A stretch of 64,000 bases of DNA from Orlajensenia stereocauli. GTDB lineage: Bacteria > Actinomycetota > Actinomycetes > Actinomycetales > Microbacteriaceae. The position numbers were made by a program, and so were the translations under genes. Location of the stretch: the NCBI RefSeq assembly GCF_039548895.1, contig NZ_JBCLVG010000001.1; one strand, written 5' to 3'. Position 1 is the stretch's first letter; every line of letters begins with the position of its first letter. Below the pieces are notes generated by a model. The model was not told the origin of the DNA. It saw only the letters and a program-made list of their open reading frames with translations, and did not search any database. Shown here piece by piece: positions 56,366-64,000 of the stretch.

Positions 56366-57982
56366 ATGGCCTGGTGGAACCTGCGACACCCGATCGAGAC
56401 GCTGCGCCGGGCCAGGGTGCTGCCTCCGTGGGTGCGACGCGTCGATGAGCTCACGGCAGCACGCATCAACGGACGACACACCATCCGGGGCGTCGACGGG
56501 GTCTATGTCGCACTGTCGAGCGCGGCGAACCGCGGAGTGCTGTGGTTCGCCATCGCCGGTGTGCTCGCGCTGCTCGGCCATCGGCAGGCTGCTGTCCGTG
56601 GCGCCGCGTCGCTCGTCGTCGCCAGTGCGACGGCGAACCTGGTCGGCAAACAGCTGTTCGGAGGCGACCGCCCAGCACTCGACGCCGTCCCGCATGGGCG
56701 GCGTCTGCGGACCACCCCGACCTCCGGATCCTTCCCGTCCGGGCACTCGGCGAGCGCTGCGGCCTTCGCGGCGGGCGTGGCCGTGCAGTCCCCAGTTGCC
56801 GGAGCCGTCATCGCGCCCCTGGCCGGCGCAGTCGCATACTCCCGCCTGCACACGGGCGCACACTGGCTCTCGGATGTCGTCGCAGGGGTCGGCATCGGGC
56901 TCGGTGTGGCCGCCGGCGGCGCCATCCTGGTGCCTGCGCATCCTCACGACAGGCCCGGGCCCGTCGGGGCGTCGGCTGCCGTGCGTGACGATCTTCCGGC
57001 ATCCGTCGACGGGGACGGGGTCTTCGTCATCGTCAACCCGGGCTCCGGTCGGCGTGGGGAGGGCGAGCACATACTCGACCTGCTGCGACGGCGTCTCCCC
57101 GCGGCCACGGTGCACCCGCTCGCCGAGGGCGAGGACGTGGGGTCGGTGCTCCGCTCGACGCTGGCGTCGGGCACCCCTCCTCGCGTGCTCGGCATCTCGG
57201 GAGGAGACGGGACGGTCGCCAGCGTCGCCCACGTCGCGCGCGAAGCCGATCTTCCCCTGCTGGTGATCCCCGGCGGCACCTTCAACCACTTCGCGAAGGC
57301 CATCGGCGCCCTCACCCCCGAGGCTGCCCTCGACGCTCTGGCCACGGGCACGGGTCTGCGCGTCGACGTCGGAGAACTGCGGGTCGCGGATGCCGCACCC
57401 GTCACCGTGCTGAACACCATGTCTATCGGCCTGTATCCCGAGTTCGTGCAGCGACGCGAGAAGGTCCAGAAGGCGGTGGGGAAGCCCCTGGCGACCCTCG
57501 TCTCGGCCGTCGGCATCCTGAACTCGACCGAGCCCGTCGAACTCACCGCTCGCGGCGAGCGCGGTCGCGCGTGGTCGCTCTTCGTCGGCGTGGACCGCTA
57601 CGAGCCGTCTGGCTCGGCCGCCCCGCTCCGGCGCAGCGGCGTCGACGACGGCGTGCTCGACGTGCGCGTGCTCCGGGCCGGCTCCCGGGCCCGTACCCGC
57701 GGAGCCGCCGCCCTCATCCTCGGTCGCCGCTCCGACAGCGTCCTGCATTCGCTTTCGCTGTGGTCGCCGCGGCGCTCCATCGCCGCGTACTCGGTGACCG
57801 AGCTGGAGGTGGAGGTCCACGGCGACCCCGGGGCTCTCGGCTACGCCCACGACGGGGAGGCGACGGATGCCGCGGCGGCGGCCGACGGCCGCTACACGGT
57901 CGCCATGCGCCTGATTCCGGCGGATCTCACCGTCTACAGCCCGCAACCCACCACCACCGAACGGAGAGCGAGCGCGCGATGA
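56366..57982 (+). CDS. Fused PAP2 phosphatase / diacylglycerol-kinase family protein
   Basis: A 538-residue fusion. Residues about 50-195 are a PAP2-superfamily lipid phosphatase with all three motifs: KQLFGGDRP (95-103), PSGHS (124-128) and SRLHTGAHWLSDV (159-171). Residues about 218-520 are a diacylglycerol/sphingosine kinase-type catalytic domain with VNPGSG (223-228), SGGDGTVASV (278-287) and GGTFNHFAKAIG. The two halves suggest opposing or sequential phosphate transfer on a lipid such as diacylglycerol or polyprenol. The stop overlaps the P-type ATPase ATG (ATGA). Both domain types are known in this combined form in some actinobacteria. Confidence 0.9.
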   Translation: MAWWNLRHPIETLRRARVLPPWVRRVDELTAARINGRHTIRGVDGVYVALSSAANRGVLWFAIAGVLALLGHRQAAVRGAASLVVASATANLVGKQLFGGDRPALDAVPHGRRLRTTPTSGSFPSGHSASAAAFAAGVAVQSPVAGAVIAPLAGAVAYSRLHTGAHWLSDVVAGVGIGLGVAAGGAILVPAHPHDRPGPVGASAAVRDDLPASVDGDGVFVIVNPGSGRRGEGEHILDLLRRRLPAATVHPLAEGEDVGSVLRSTLASGTPPRVLGISGGDGTVASVAHVAREADLPLLVIPGGTFNHFAKAIGALTPEAALDALATGTGLRVDVGELRVADAAPVTVLNTMSIGLYPEFVQRREKVQKAVGKPLATLVSAVGILNSTEPVELTARGERGRAWSLFVGVDRYEPSGSAAPLRRSGVDDGVLDVRVLRAGSRARTRGAAALILGRRSDSVLHSLSLWSPRRSIAAYSVTELEVEVHGDPGALGYAHDGEATDAAAAADGRYTVAMRLIPADLTVYSPQPTTTERRASAR

Positions 57983-60477
57983 CCGGCGGATCGATGACGG
58001 AGAAGACTAGCCAGGGACTCTCAGCCAGCGAGGTGGCTGCCCGCCTCGCCGATGGCAGGTCGAACGCCTTCGTCGAGGCATCCAGCCGCAGCGTGTGGAG
58101 CATCGTACGGGCGAACGTCTTCACCCTCTTCAACGCCATCATCGGCGCCTGCTTTCTGGTCCTGCTCTTCCTCGGCCGGTGGCAGGACGCCCTGTTCGGC
58201 CTGAGCGCCGTCGCCAACGCCTTCATCGGCTCCGGCCAGGAGTACCGCGCCAAGCGGGCACTCGACCGTCTCGCCCTGCTCAACGCTCCCCTGGCCCGCG
58301 TGCTCCGCTCCGGGGTGGAGAAGGAGATCCCGTCGGCCGAGGTCGTCCTCGACGACGTCCTGGTCCTCCGTGCAGGCGACCAGGTGCCGGCCGACGCCCG
58401 CGTGCTCCGCTCCACCCGGCTCCAGCTCGACGAGTCGATGCTGACGGGCGAGTCGGATGCCGTCGACAAGGACGCCGGTTCCGACATCCTCTCGGGTTCA
58501 ATCGTGGTCGCCGGCGACGCTCACGCCCAGGTGCAGCACGTCGGGGCCGACTCCTTCGCCAATCGCTTCGCGAGCGAGGCCAAGCGCTTCTCCCTGATGC
58601 ACAGCGAGCTGCGTTCCTCGATCAACCGCGTACTCACCTGGGTGACCTGGCTCATCGGTCCCGCCGCCCTGCTGGTGCTGAACGCCCAGATGGTCGCGGC
58701 CGGCGGGTGGGAGGAGGCCATCGCGTCCGGAGCCTGGCGCGATGCCGCCGTCGGAGCCATCGCGGCAATCGTCGCCATGATCCCGCTGGGGCTCGTGCTC
58801 ATGACCAGCATCACCTTCGCCGTCGGAGCCGTGAAACTCACCCGGCGGCAGGTGCTGGTGCAGGAGCTGGCGGCCGTGGAGGGTCTGGCCCGAGTCGACA
58901 TCATCTGCCTTGACAAGACCGGAACGCTGACCGAGGGCGACATCGTCTTCGACGGCTCGCATCCCCTGCAGACGGATGCGGCACGGAGCTGGGAACAGGT
59001 GCTGGCCTGGTACGGAGCGCAGCCCGACGCGAATGCGACAGCCCGGTGCCTCGCCGAGCCCTACACGCGGCTGCCCGACGCCGAGCCCTCGCAGACCATC
59101 GAGTTCTCGTCAGCCCGCAAGTGGAGTGCTGTCGCCTTCGCCGACGGCCCGGCGGGTACCTGGGTGCTCGGCGGTCCCGAGATGGTCTTCCCCGCGGCAT
59201 CCGGAGGCCGGGACCCGGCTCTCGACGCCATGGCGCAGCAGGTGCGCACCCTCGCATCGTCCGGTCGGCGCACCCTCGTGCTCGCGCGCAGTGCCGCCGT
59301 CCTGAACGCGGCCGACGCCGAAGCCGAACGTCTGCTTCCCGACGTCGAACCCGTGGTGCTGCTCACCTTCCGCGAGCAGGTGCGTGCCGATGCACGCGAG
59401 ACGCTTGACTACTTCGCATCCCAGGGGGTCGCCGTGCGCGTCATCTCGGGCGACAACCCGGACACCGTCGCCGCCATCGCCCGAGAGGTCGGCCTCGACG
59501 CCCCGCACGGCTTCGACGCGAGGCAGCTCCCTGAGGACGACGATGCTCTCGCCGAGGTGCTCGAGCAGAACGTGGTCTTCGGCCGAGTCACCCCGCAGCA
59601 GAAGAAGCGCCTCGTGCTGGCGCTCAAGGCGCGTGGTCACGTGGTGGCGATGACGGGCGACGGCGTGAACGACGCTCTGGCCATCAAGGAGGCAGACATC
59701 GGCATCGCCATGAACTCGGGATCGGCTGCGACCAAGGCCGTGGCCAGGCTGATCCTGCTCGACGGGAAGTTCTCGCACCTGCCGGGCGTCGTCGGCGAGG
59801 GGCGCCAGGTCATCGCGAACATCGAGCGCATCTCCATGCTCTTCCTCACCAAGACCGTCTACGCCAGCGCCCTCGCGATCGTCTTCGGGGCGCTGCTGCT
59901 GACCTTCCCGTTCCTGCCGCGCCAGCTCTCGGCGGTCGACGGCCTGACGATCGGCATCCCGGCCTTCTTCCTCGCCCTGCTGCCCAACCAGAGACGCTAC
60001 GTCTCCGGGTTCCTGAGACGGTCGCTGATCTTCTCGGTGCCCGCCGGACTGGTGATCGCAGCGGCCCTCACCGTGTACACCCTGGCAGCCAACGCCATCG
60101 GCATCGACGAGGCTCAGCTGCGCACAGGGGCCACGCTCATCCTCACGCTGGTGGGGCTGTGGGTGCTCATCGTGCTCTCCCGGCCGGTCACCGCGCTCAA
60201 GGCCGTCGTCATCGGCGCCATGATGATCGCCCTCGTGCTGATGTACACGATCCCGATCGTCACCGACTTCCTCCAGCTCGTCGATCCGGGTCCGGATGCC
60301 GCCCTCCTCGTCGCGGTCATCTCGGCGCTCTCCATCGCGGGGATCGAGATCGTGCGCTTCGTCTACCGTCGCGTCATCCGTTCGTCGATCGCGCCCGTCA
60401 CCCCCTCCGCCTCAGCGGCTGCCGACGCAGGGCCTCAGAACTCGTCGACGGTCGGAGCGACCGATTCCCGGAAGTAG
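57979..60477 (+). CDS. P-type cation-transporting ATPase (CtpE-like)
   Basis: A 832-residue P-type ATPase with phosphorylation site CLDKTGTLTEGD, actuator TGES (LDESMLTGESDAV), hinge MTGDGVNDALAIKEAD and ISGDNPDTV. The transmembrane M4 motif is IPLGLVLMTS, lacking the Glu of the PEGL motif typical of Ca-type pumps; the downstream membrane segment reads VDGLTIGIPAFFLALLPN. The mycobacterial relative CtpE has been linked to calcium, but substrate is not assigned here. ATG at 57979 coupled to the PAP2-kinase gene; a second ATG at 57994 is possible. Confidence 0.88.
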   Translation: MTGGSMTEKTSQGLSASEVAARLADGRSNAFVEASSRSVWSIVRANVFTLFNAIIGACFLVLLFLGRWQDALFGLSAVANAFIGSGQEYRAKRALDRLALLNAPLARVLRSGVEKEIPSAEVVLDDVLVLRAGDQVPADARVLRSTRLQLDESMLTGESDAVDKDAGSDILSGSIVVAGDAHAQVQHVGADSFANRFASEAKRFSLMHSELRSSINRVLTWVTWLIGPAALLVLNAQMVAAGGWEEAIASGAWRDAAVGAIAAIVAMIPLGLVLMTSITFAVGAVKLTRRQVLVQELAAVEGLARVDIICLDKTGTLTEGDIVFDGSHPLQTDAARSWEQVLAWYGAQPDANATARCLAEPYTRLPDAEPSQTIEFSSARKWSAVAFADGPAGTWVLGGPEMVFPAASGGRDPALDAMAQQVRTLASSGRRTLVLARSAAVLNAADAEAERLLPDVEPVVLLTFREQVRADARETLDYFASQGVAVRVISGDNPDTVAAIAREVGLDAPHGFDARQLPEDDDALAEVLEQNVVFGRVTPQQKKRLVLALKARGHVVAMTGDGVNDALAIKEADIGIAMNSGSAATKAVARLILLDGKFSHLPGVVGEGRQVIANIERISMLFLTKTVYASALAIVFGALLLTFPFLPRQLSAVDGLTIGIPAFFLALLPNQRRYVSGFLRRSLIFSVPAGLVIAAALTVYTLAANAIGIDEAQLRTGATLILTLVGLWVLIVLSRPVTALKAVVIGAMMIALVLMYTIPIVTDFLQLVDPGPDAALLVAVISALSIAGIEIVRFVYRRVIRSSIAPVTPSASAAADAGPQNSSTVGATDSRK

Positions 60478-60869
60478 CGACGGCCGCGTCCCGTCCACAG
60501 CACGAGCAGGATGGCGATGGCGATCAGGCCGTCTATGACGGTCCACCACGGCTCCCCCGCGCCCACGATCAGCGTCACGACGTTCGCCGACAGCGAGAGG
60601 GCGAGGAGTGCCGTGACGATCCACCGGGAGAACCTGCTGCCTCGGGCGATTCCCGACGCTACAGCGATGAGGAACAGCCCGAACAGGATGACCGCACAGC
60701 CGAGCAACGTCACGGCGAGCACAGCTCCCGAGTCGCTCGGGTCGACCCCGTAGCGGGCGAGCACCAGAACGGTACCGGCGATCACCTCGAGCACGGCCTG
60801 CACGTAGATCAGCACGACGGCGATCGTCACGCCGACGGGGCGGCGGGGGCGGCGGGCAACGACATCCAT
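60435..60869 (-). CDS. Small four-helix membrane protein
   Basis: A 144-residue protein with four hydrophobic helices (VGVTIAVVLIYVQAVLEVIA, GAVLAVTLLGCAVILFGLFL, WIVTALLALSLSANVVTLIV and VIDGLIAIAILLVLW) separated by short loops, starting MDVVARRPRRP. Its 3' end overlaps the P-type ATPase by 43 bases on the opposite strand. I do not recognise a family. Confidence 0.75.
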   Translation of the reverse strand: MDVVARRPRRPVGVTIAVVLIYVQAVLEVIAGTVLVLARYGVDPSDSGAVLAVTLLGCAVILFGLFLIAVASGIARGSRFSRWIVTALLALSLSANVVTLIVGAGEPWWTVIDGLIAIAILLVLWTGRGRRYFRESVAPTVDEF

Positions 60870-60930
60870 GCAGCCATCCTGTCGGTCGACCGCGCGAGAC
60901 GCGACCCTCCGCGCCCGGCGCTGCCGGATG

Positions 60931-62100
60931 TCAGAGCAGGATGCGCACCGAGCGACTCGGGCTGGTCGATCCGAGGAGGCTGTCCCCACCCTCGAAGACG
61001 GCGACGATCGCGTGAGAGCCTCGCCCGAGCTTCGGCAGTCGGATCGTGGTGGTCGCTTCTCCGATCCCGGTGATGGCGGCCTGCGAACTCGGCTTCCCAT
61101 CGATGAACAGGGACACTCTGCCGGCGATCGTCTCGGTGGGCCCCGCGGTGATCGTGACGTGCGCGCGCACGGTAGCGCGACTCGTCAGGGCGAGAGTACG
61201 GTCGAGGCGCAGGGCGGCGCTGGTCGCGGCCTTGTCGACGACGACGAGGCGGGTGGACCAGCTGCGCACCGTCGTGGTTTCCGGCGTCGTGGCGGTACCG
61301 GCGACAGTCGATCGCGCACGTGCGAAGACACGAATGGCGGTTCCTGCAGATGCGGGAAGCGACTCGGGAATCGTCAGCCCGACCACGTCGCCTGACGCCG
61401 TGGCGGCCTCCTCCTCTGCGGGTCCGCTCCAGAACGGGAAGTCGCCATCCGGCACCTCGATGCTGGTCGCGAGGTCGTAGCCCGCTCCCGCCGGGAACCA
61501 GGTGCCTGCGCTCCCGCGGATGCGCACGCGCTCGCCGAGAGCCACGGGGGTATCGAGCGCATAAGACCCGCCATCGAGCGGTTCGAACTCGGTGAGCCGA
61601 ACGTACGTGATCGGGTCGTGCTCGAGGACGACCGCCGCCGGTGCTGCGGCATCCGCTGTCAGCGTCCACTGCACCCGAGACGTGCTCTCGGCCTGGGAGG
61701 AGCAGTCGACGAGGTAGGGGCCGCCGCTGGTCGTGATGGATGCTGACGGCACGGGCATCACGAAGGGCGGTGCCTGATCCACGTCGCCCTCCCCCCAGTA
61801 ACGCTCGGCCACGAGCGTGCCCGCCGCGTCCTCGAGCGAGCAGGCGAGCTCATAGAAGGGGTCGAACGGCGGGCTGATGGCCAGCGACGTGGTCGCCGGC
61901 CCGATCGGGATCACCCGGGCGGCCGGACTGGTCGCCCCGTACTCGCTGAGGAAGCTCGAGTCGCCGCCGACTCCGGCGGGCAACTCGATCGCCGGCACCG
62001 TCGGAGGGACCGCCTGCGCCGGTACGGCCGCGACGAGCGAGACAGTGAGTTCGGCGGTCGTCGCCATGCCCACCGCGATCAGTCGAGAACGTGACTTCAT
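60931..62100 (-). CDS. Secreted protein with C-terminal Ig-like domain
   Basis: A 389-residue protein with a signal peptide (about 1-30: basic start, hydrophobic stretch, AVPAQAVPP cleavage-like region). The middle (about 35-290) contains beta-type segments with two cysteines (YELACSLED, PYLVDCSSQ) but no recognisable family. The last ~95 residues form a Big/Ig-like domain (VRAHVTITAGPTETIAGRVS, GSHAIVAVFEGGDS), a common surface-exposure module. No sorting motif. Start ATG at 62100 chosen because the signal peptide begins there. Confidence 0.75.
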   Translation of the reverse strand: MKSRSRLIAVGMATTAELTVSLVAAVPAQAVPPTVPAIELPAGVGGDSSFLSEYGATSPAARVIPIGPATTSLAISPPFDPFYELACSLEDAAGTLVAERYWGEGDVDQAPPFVMPVPSASITTSGGPYLVDCSSQAESTSRVQWTLTADAAAPAAVVLEHDPITYVRLTEFEPLDGGSYALDTPVALGERVRIRGSAGTWFPAGAGYDLATSIEVPDGDFPFWSGPAEEEAATASGDVVGLTIPESLPASAGTAIRVFARARSTVAGTATTPETTTVRSWSTRLVVVDKAATSAALRLDRTLALTSRATVRAHVTITAGPTETIAGRVSLFIDGKPSSQAAITGIGEATTTIRLPKLGRGSHAIVAVFEGGDSLLGSTSPSRSVRILL

Positions 62101-62253
62101 GGAGTCCCCCGCAACGCGAATCCAGCTCGGATCGATCGGTCGTGCGCCAGTCTCCGCCCATACGCGCTGCACGACAAGGGGGCGGAGTGCGTCCTCCACG
62201 CGATGTTCACGGACCCGAAATGCGCAGACAACATCCGGCTCGATGTCAGCGCA

Positions 62254-63612
62254 TCATTCGGGGGTGACGGATGCCGCAGGAGCACCCACCCTGTAGAACA
62301 GGAACGGGATCACCGAGATCAGGCAGCTCGCGGCCGGAACCAGCGTGATCGCAGCGAAGACCGTGTTCTGCATCGACTCCGTGACGTCCACGCCGGCCTC
62401 GTAGCCCGCGATGACGACGAACACCCCGAAGACGAGCACCGCGAGGGCGTTCATGATCTTCGAGGCGAACGTGAGCCCGGCGAAGGAGATGCCGTCGTTG
62501 CGCACCCCGAGACGGCGTTCGGCGTCATCGACCGAGTCCGCGATCATGGTCGCCTGGGTGACGAGGAAGATGCCGAGGGTGAGCCCAGTCAGGAAGATGA
62601 ACACCAGGATGGCTACGAGGTTCGAGTAGCCGACGACGTACATCGCGGCGTACAGGACGGCAGCGATCAGGGTGCTCACGACGACGAGCGTGCGGGCCGA
62701 CATGCGGCGCAGCAGCAGCGGCGTGGTGAAGGAGGAGATCACCATGCCGAGGATGATGGCGGCTCCGACGAGCGTGAAGGTCCCCTCGTCGCCGTAGGCG
62801 ATCACCACGAACACCGCACCGCCGGCCTGCACGATGAAACGCCCGAAGCCGAGCACCGAGCCGAGCAGCACCATGAGCAGCGGGGTGTTGTGCACCAGCG
62901 TCGACAGCAGCTGACGCATGGTGAGGCCTGTGGATGCCGCCGTGGTCTGGCGTTCGCGGGTGAAGAAGAAGGCGAGGAGGAACACGCTCATGCCGAGGAT
63001 CGAGGTGATGAACACGGCGAGCGACCAGCCGGCACTCGTGGTCTCGGGGCCGAAGCTCAGCAGTCGGGCGAGCCACGGCATCCCGAGCGTCGCGAGCCCG
63101 AGGGCGATCGCGCCGAACGCCCGCACCATGCCGATCACGCGGGTGCGCGCAGCCGGGTCGGTGAAGGCCGAGCCGATGAGACCCCAGAACGGAACGTCGC
63201 AGACCGTATAGGCGAGGCTCCAGAGCATGTAGCAGACGCCGAAGTAGACCAGCTTGAGCGGCTCGGCGATGTCGGGGATGGTGAACAGCAGCCCCGAGAG
63301 CAGTGCGACCGGAGCTGCCGAGAACAGGATGTACGGCCGGAGCTTGCCCCAGCGGGTTCGCGTCATGTCGATGATGCTGCCCATCACGGGGTCGAGGATC
63401 GCGTCGATGATCTTCGACACCGTGATGATGATGGTGACGACGGCGAGTCCGGCCGTGCTGATCCCTGCGTACTGCAGCAGGTACACGAGGATGAACGTCG
63501 AGACCGTGGTGAGCACGATGTTCTGCCCGAAGCCGGCGGTGACGACGGCGAGGCTCTGGGTGCGCAGCGGAATCGCCGGTGGTGTCGCCGTCTGGTCGGT
63601 GGTGACTGTCAT
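62254..63612 (-). CDS. GPH-family sugar:cation symporter (MFS)
   Basis: A 452-residue, twelve-helix transporter of the glycoside-pentoside-hexuronide family, with the signature DAILDPVMGSIIDMTRTRWG, followed by GKLRPYIL and CDVPFWGLIGSAF. The family moves glycosides with H+ or Na+. It directly follows a GH38 alpha-mannosidase (ATGA overlap at 63609-63612), so the substrate may be a mannoside; this is inference from context. Confidence 0.9.
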   Translation of the reverse strand: MTVTTDQTATPPAIPLRTQSLAVVTAGFGQNIVLTTVSTFILVYLLQYAGISTAGLAVVTIIITVSKIIDAILDPVMGSIIDMTRTRWGKLRPYILFSAAPVALLSGLLFTIPDIAEPLKLVYFGVCYMLWSLAYTVCDVPFWGLIGSAFTDPAARTRVIGMVRAFGAIALGLATLGMPWLARLLSFGPETTSAGWSLAVFITSILGMSVFLLAFFFTRERQTTAASTGLTMRQLLSTLVHNTPLLMVLLGSVLGFGRFIVQAGGAVFVVIAYGDEGTFTLVGAAIILGMVISSFTTPLLLRRMSARTLVVVSTLIAAVLYAAMYVVGYSNLVAILVFIFLTGLTLGIFLVTQATMIADSVDDAERRLGVRNDGISFAGLTFASKIMNALAVLVFGVFVVIAGYEAGVDVTESMQNTVFAAITLVPAASCLISVIPFLFYRVGAPAASVTPE

Positions 63613-64000
63613 CGGGCGGGCTCCAGCAGGACGGTCTTGATCTCGAACGGACGGAACACCAGCCGCTCGAGATCGGCGTCAGCCGTTGGCCGCTCGAGCA
63701 GATCGGTCTCGTGGGCGGCACCGTGCGGCAGGCTCACCCGGAGCGCCGTCGTCGTGGCGCGCCCGAGGCTCTCGTAGAGCCGGAGCACGACTCCATCGCC
63801 CTGCTCCGCGTGCTTGACGGTCTCGACGATGACTCCGGCATCCGTCACCGTCGCAAGCGGGTCGAAGTCGGCGCCATCCGTGATGCGCAGGGGGTTGTTG
63901 AGCCTGTAGCCCTCGCGGACGACCTTCGCGAGATCGCCGCTCTCGAACGGGCAGAACGCGTACGTGAAGCGGTGCCGACCACGGTCGGCGGTCTTGTCCG
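63609..64000 (-). CDS. Alpha-mannosidase, GH38 type (partial, C-terminal 130 residues)
   Basis: Only the C-terminal end is present; the gene begins beyond the right edge. The visible sequence has HRFTYAFCPFE, VVREGYRLNNPL, and VIVETVKHAEQGDGVVLRLY followed by ESLGR, which is the C-terminal beta domain of bacterial GH38 alpha-mannosidases. These enzymes release alpha-mannose from oligosaccharides. Its stop overlaps the GPH transporter start by four bases, so the two are one operon with the mannosidase upstream. Confidence 0.82.
   Translation of the reverse strand, partial: DKTADRGRHRFTYAFCPFESGDLAKVVREGYRLNNPLRITDGADFDPLATVTDAGVIVETVKHAEQGDGVVLRLYESLGRATTTALRVSLPHGAAHETDLLERPTADADLERLVFRPFEIKTVLLEPAR

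Overview
This window is a gene-dense, high-GC actinobacterial chromosome segment, most likely from the family Microbacteriaceae. The evidence is the proteins themselves and the gene order (his-rpe-rsmB-fmt-priA-metK, pyr-gmk-rpoZ, aro-efp-nusB, rel-secDF-yajC-ruvBAC-yebC-pdxTS, HIT-thrS). It is nearly all housekeeping. I see no tRNA, rRNA, CRISPR array, transposase, integrase or phage gene, and no gap between genes exceeds about 250 bases.

Left block, 1-20.6 kb, all minus strand and read right to left: pyrR-pyrB-pyrC-membrane protein-carA-carB-pyrF (UMP synthesis), then gmk-rpoZ-coaBC, metK-priA-fmt-rsmB-rpe, and hisE-hisG-hisF-hisI-trpE (trpE cut by the window edge). Most junctions are 1-8 base overlaps. 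A hairpin whose loop resembles the PyrR-binding loop sits directly before the pyrR ribosome binding site. Guanylate kinase carries an N-terminal mycobacterial-type integration host factor domain.

20.6-23.9 kb is a two-gene accessory island: a secreted protein with an internally duplicated set of repeats (minus) and a divergent GT-B glycosyltransferase (plus), closed by a strong hairpin.

24.0-35.2 kb, minus strand: aroE-aroC-aroKB(fusion)-aroQ-efp-nusB, preceded by alaS-ruvX-mltG, two small membrane proteins and rpsD with a long structured leader. rarA follows, divergent from a plus-strand cyclophilin-like PPIase and a DUF349 protein. 39.2-39.8 kb holds a hypothetical gene that overlaps the 3' end of rel.

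39.7-54.2 kb, mostly minus: rel; yajC-secD-secF; yebC-ruvC-ruvA-ruvB; a DUF1697 gene; pdxS-pdxT with divergent pdxY; thrS and a HIT protein. A 108-bp REPIN-like inverted repeat lies between convergent pdxY and the HIT gene and supplies the HIT stop codon.

54.3-64.0 kb is the more accessory end: a secreted metallophosphoesterase with a PKD domain, a PAP2-phosphatase/diacylglycerol-kinase fusion overlapping a P-type ATPase, a small membrane protein, a secreted Ig-like-domain protein, and a GPH-family sugar symporter translationally coupled to a partial GH38 alpha-mannosidase.

No obviously new defence or biosynthetic system is present. The best candidates for novelty are the repeat protein/glycosyltransferase island, the domain fusions, the PyrR leader and the REPIN-like element.
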